From Bacteroidota bacterium (GTDB taxonomy: Bacteria; Bacteroidota; Bacteroidia; Chitinophagales; Chitinophagaceae), in the NCBI GenBank assembly GCA_021824855.1, contig JAKAJX010000154.1:1-6875 (forward strand): 6,875 nt of DNA. Reading direction: 5' to 3'. The notes beneath the pieces are model-generated. The model worked only from the letters and a program-made list of their open reading frames with translations, had not been told where the DNA came from and ran no database searches. Positions within the stretch are counted from its first letter, which is position 1; the number at the start of each line of letters is the position of its first letter. Shown here one piece after another: positions 6,371 through 6,875 of this stretch. The position numbers and the translations under genes were made by a program.

Positions 6371-6378
6371 CGAAACTA
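6371..6378 (-). promoter_or_regulatory. Weak candidate -7 box for hutU
   Basis: On the minus strand the site reads TAGTTTCG, matching TAnnTTTG at 7 of 8 positions. A TTG lies 23 bases upstream, at the long end of the accepted spacing. The predicted leader to ATG 6353 is only about 10 bases. If real, it supports ATG 6353 over the upstream ATG at 6404. Confidence 0.22.
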
Positions 6379-6432
6379 ACTATTTTATAGGAAGAATAAT
6401 ACAATATTCAATATCAAAATTGGCGGCAATAG

Positions 6433-6867
6433 TTATTTTTTATTTTGCATATACCGTACTATTTTTAAAACCAATCCTCTTGGGGTAAATCGAATGGAAG
6501 ATGCCATAATATTATTCATTAATCCCGGAATACATACTCGGCTTCCTTTTAAGAAATGCCTGTAACCAAATATGGCAATATCTTTTGACGTTGGTAATTT
6601 TTTTCCTTTTACTAATCTGCTTTCTTCTAATGCTGCTGTTGCTTGAAAACCACTTTCAAAAGCACCCGGACATAAAGTAGTAACCGTTATGCCTGTTCCT
6701 TCTAATTCGTTGGATATAGCTTCTGAAAAATGTAATACAAATGATTTGGTAGCATAATAAATACTCATGGTTGGTCCTGGCTGAAATGCCGCAGTTGATG
6801 CAATATTTAATATTTTTCCAAAGTTTCTTTTCATCGTTTCGGGTAAAAACAAATGAGTAAGTTTGGT
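6433..6867 (-). CDS. Classical short-chain dehydrogenase/reductase, C-terminal part
   Basis: About 144 residues of an SDR-family NAD(P)-dependent oxidoreductase are readable, beginning TKLTHLFLPETMKRN. The catalytic triad is present: NIAST gives the serine and the YYATK block gives Tyr-x-x-x-Lys (the first Tyr and the Lys), followed by ISNELEGTGITVTTLCPG with the usual CPG/PG turn. The C terminus is basic with a hydrophobic segment and ends RYMQNKK. The Rossmann half with the TGxxxGxG cofactor motif is absent because it would lie beyond the right edge. Upstream of 6867 the frame meets TGA (6870-6868), while homology expects it to continue; removing one A from the ATGAACC there reads M-T-K-L-T-H. 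So either an indel or an edge error breaks the gene. The TTG at 6852 would give a 139-residue form but is not a credible start. Substrate cannot be assigned. Confidence 0.75.
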   Translation of the reverse strand, partial: TKLTHLFLPETMKRNFGKILNIASTAAFQPGPTMSIYYATKSFVLHFSEAISNELEGTGITVTTLCPGAFESGFQATAALEESRLVKGKKLPTSKDIAIFGYRHFLKGSRVCIPGLMNNIMASSIRFTPRGLVLKIVRYMQNKK

Positions 6868-6875
6868 TCATGAAA

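Noticed and set aside
6850..6852. TTG start for the right-edge SDR
   Set aside because: It falls inside the conserved LTHLFLP segment of the fold, well after the cofactor-binding half, so it cannot be the natural start.
6656..6871. 71-codon minus-strand frame beginning MNQTYSF
   Set aside because: It overlaps the SDR in another frame and encodes no SDR motif; its ATG arises at the suspected indel.

Overview
The window reads as AT-rich Bacteroidota chromosome, probably from the Chitinophagales or a close relative. Three things point there: the protein sequences themselves, the presence of a sphingolipid locus, and start regions that lack clear Shine-Dalgarno sequences but carry Bacteroidota-type -7 boxes (TAnnTTTG). 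The taxonomic call is an inference from sequence resemblance; no search was run. I see no tRNA, rRNA, CRISPR array, insertion sequence or phage gene.

Layout from left to right. Positions 1-156 (minus) hold the first 52 codons of a pyruvate:ferredoxin/flavodoxin oxidoreductase (nifJ), cut by the window edge. A 203-base divergent region (157-359) carries a -7 box for each direction. Next is pdxH (360-1013, plus), pyridoxamine 5'-phosphate oxidase, the only plus-strand gene. It converges on a tight minus-strand three-gene operon (4481 down to 1122): an alpha-oxoamine synthase best read as serine palmitoyltransferase (spt), a 373-residue GNAT-fold protein, and an extended SDR of the NAD-dependent epimerase type, with gaps of 10 and 3 bases. 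A 195-base gap holds a candidate operon promoter and two short hairpins. Upstream lie hutU (urocanate hydratase, 6353-4677, minus) and the C-terminal part of a classical SDR running toward the right edge (minus).

The most interesting part is the three-gene operon. SPT, a GNAT-fold acyltransferase and an epimerase-like reductase are the three activities of the bacterial ceramide route described in Caulobacter (Spt, bCerS, CerR). This looks like the Bacteroidota version: SPT condenses serine with a fatty acyl thioester, the GNAT protein would N-acylate the product, and the SDR would reduce the 3-keto group. In this copy spt is split by a one-base frameshift at a run of six A (3750-3755, read on the minus strand). 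Adding one A restores a continuous 406-residue protein with every expected active-site residue. A second apparent one-base indel lies in the SDR near 6868-6871. Two single-base breaks in otherwise well-preserved genes make consensus error the simplest explanation, but a real lesion in spt is not excluded.
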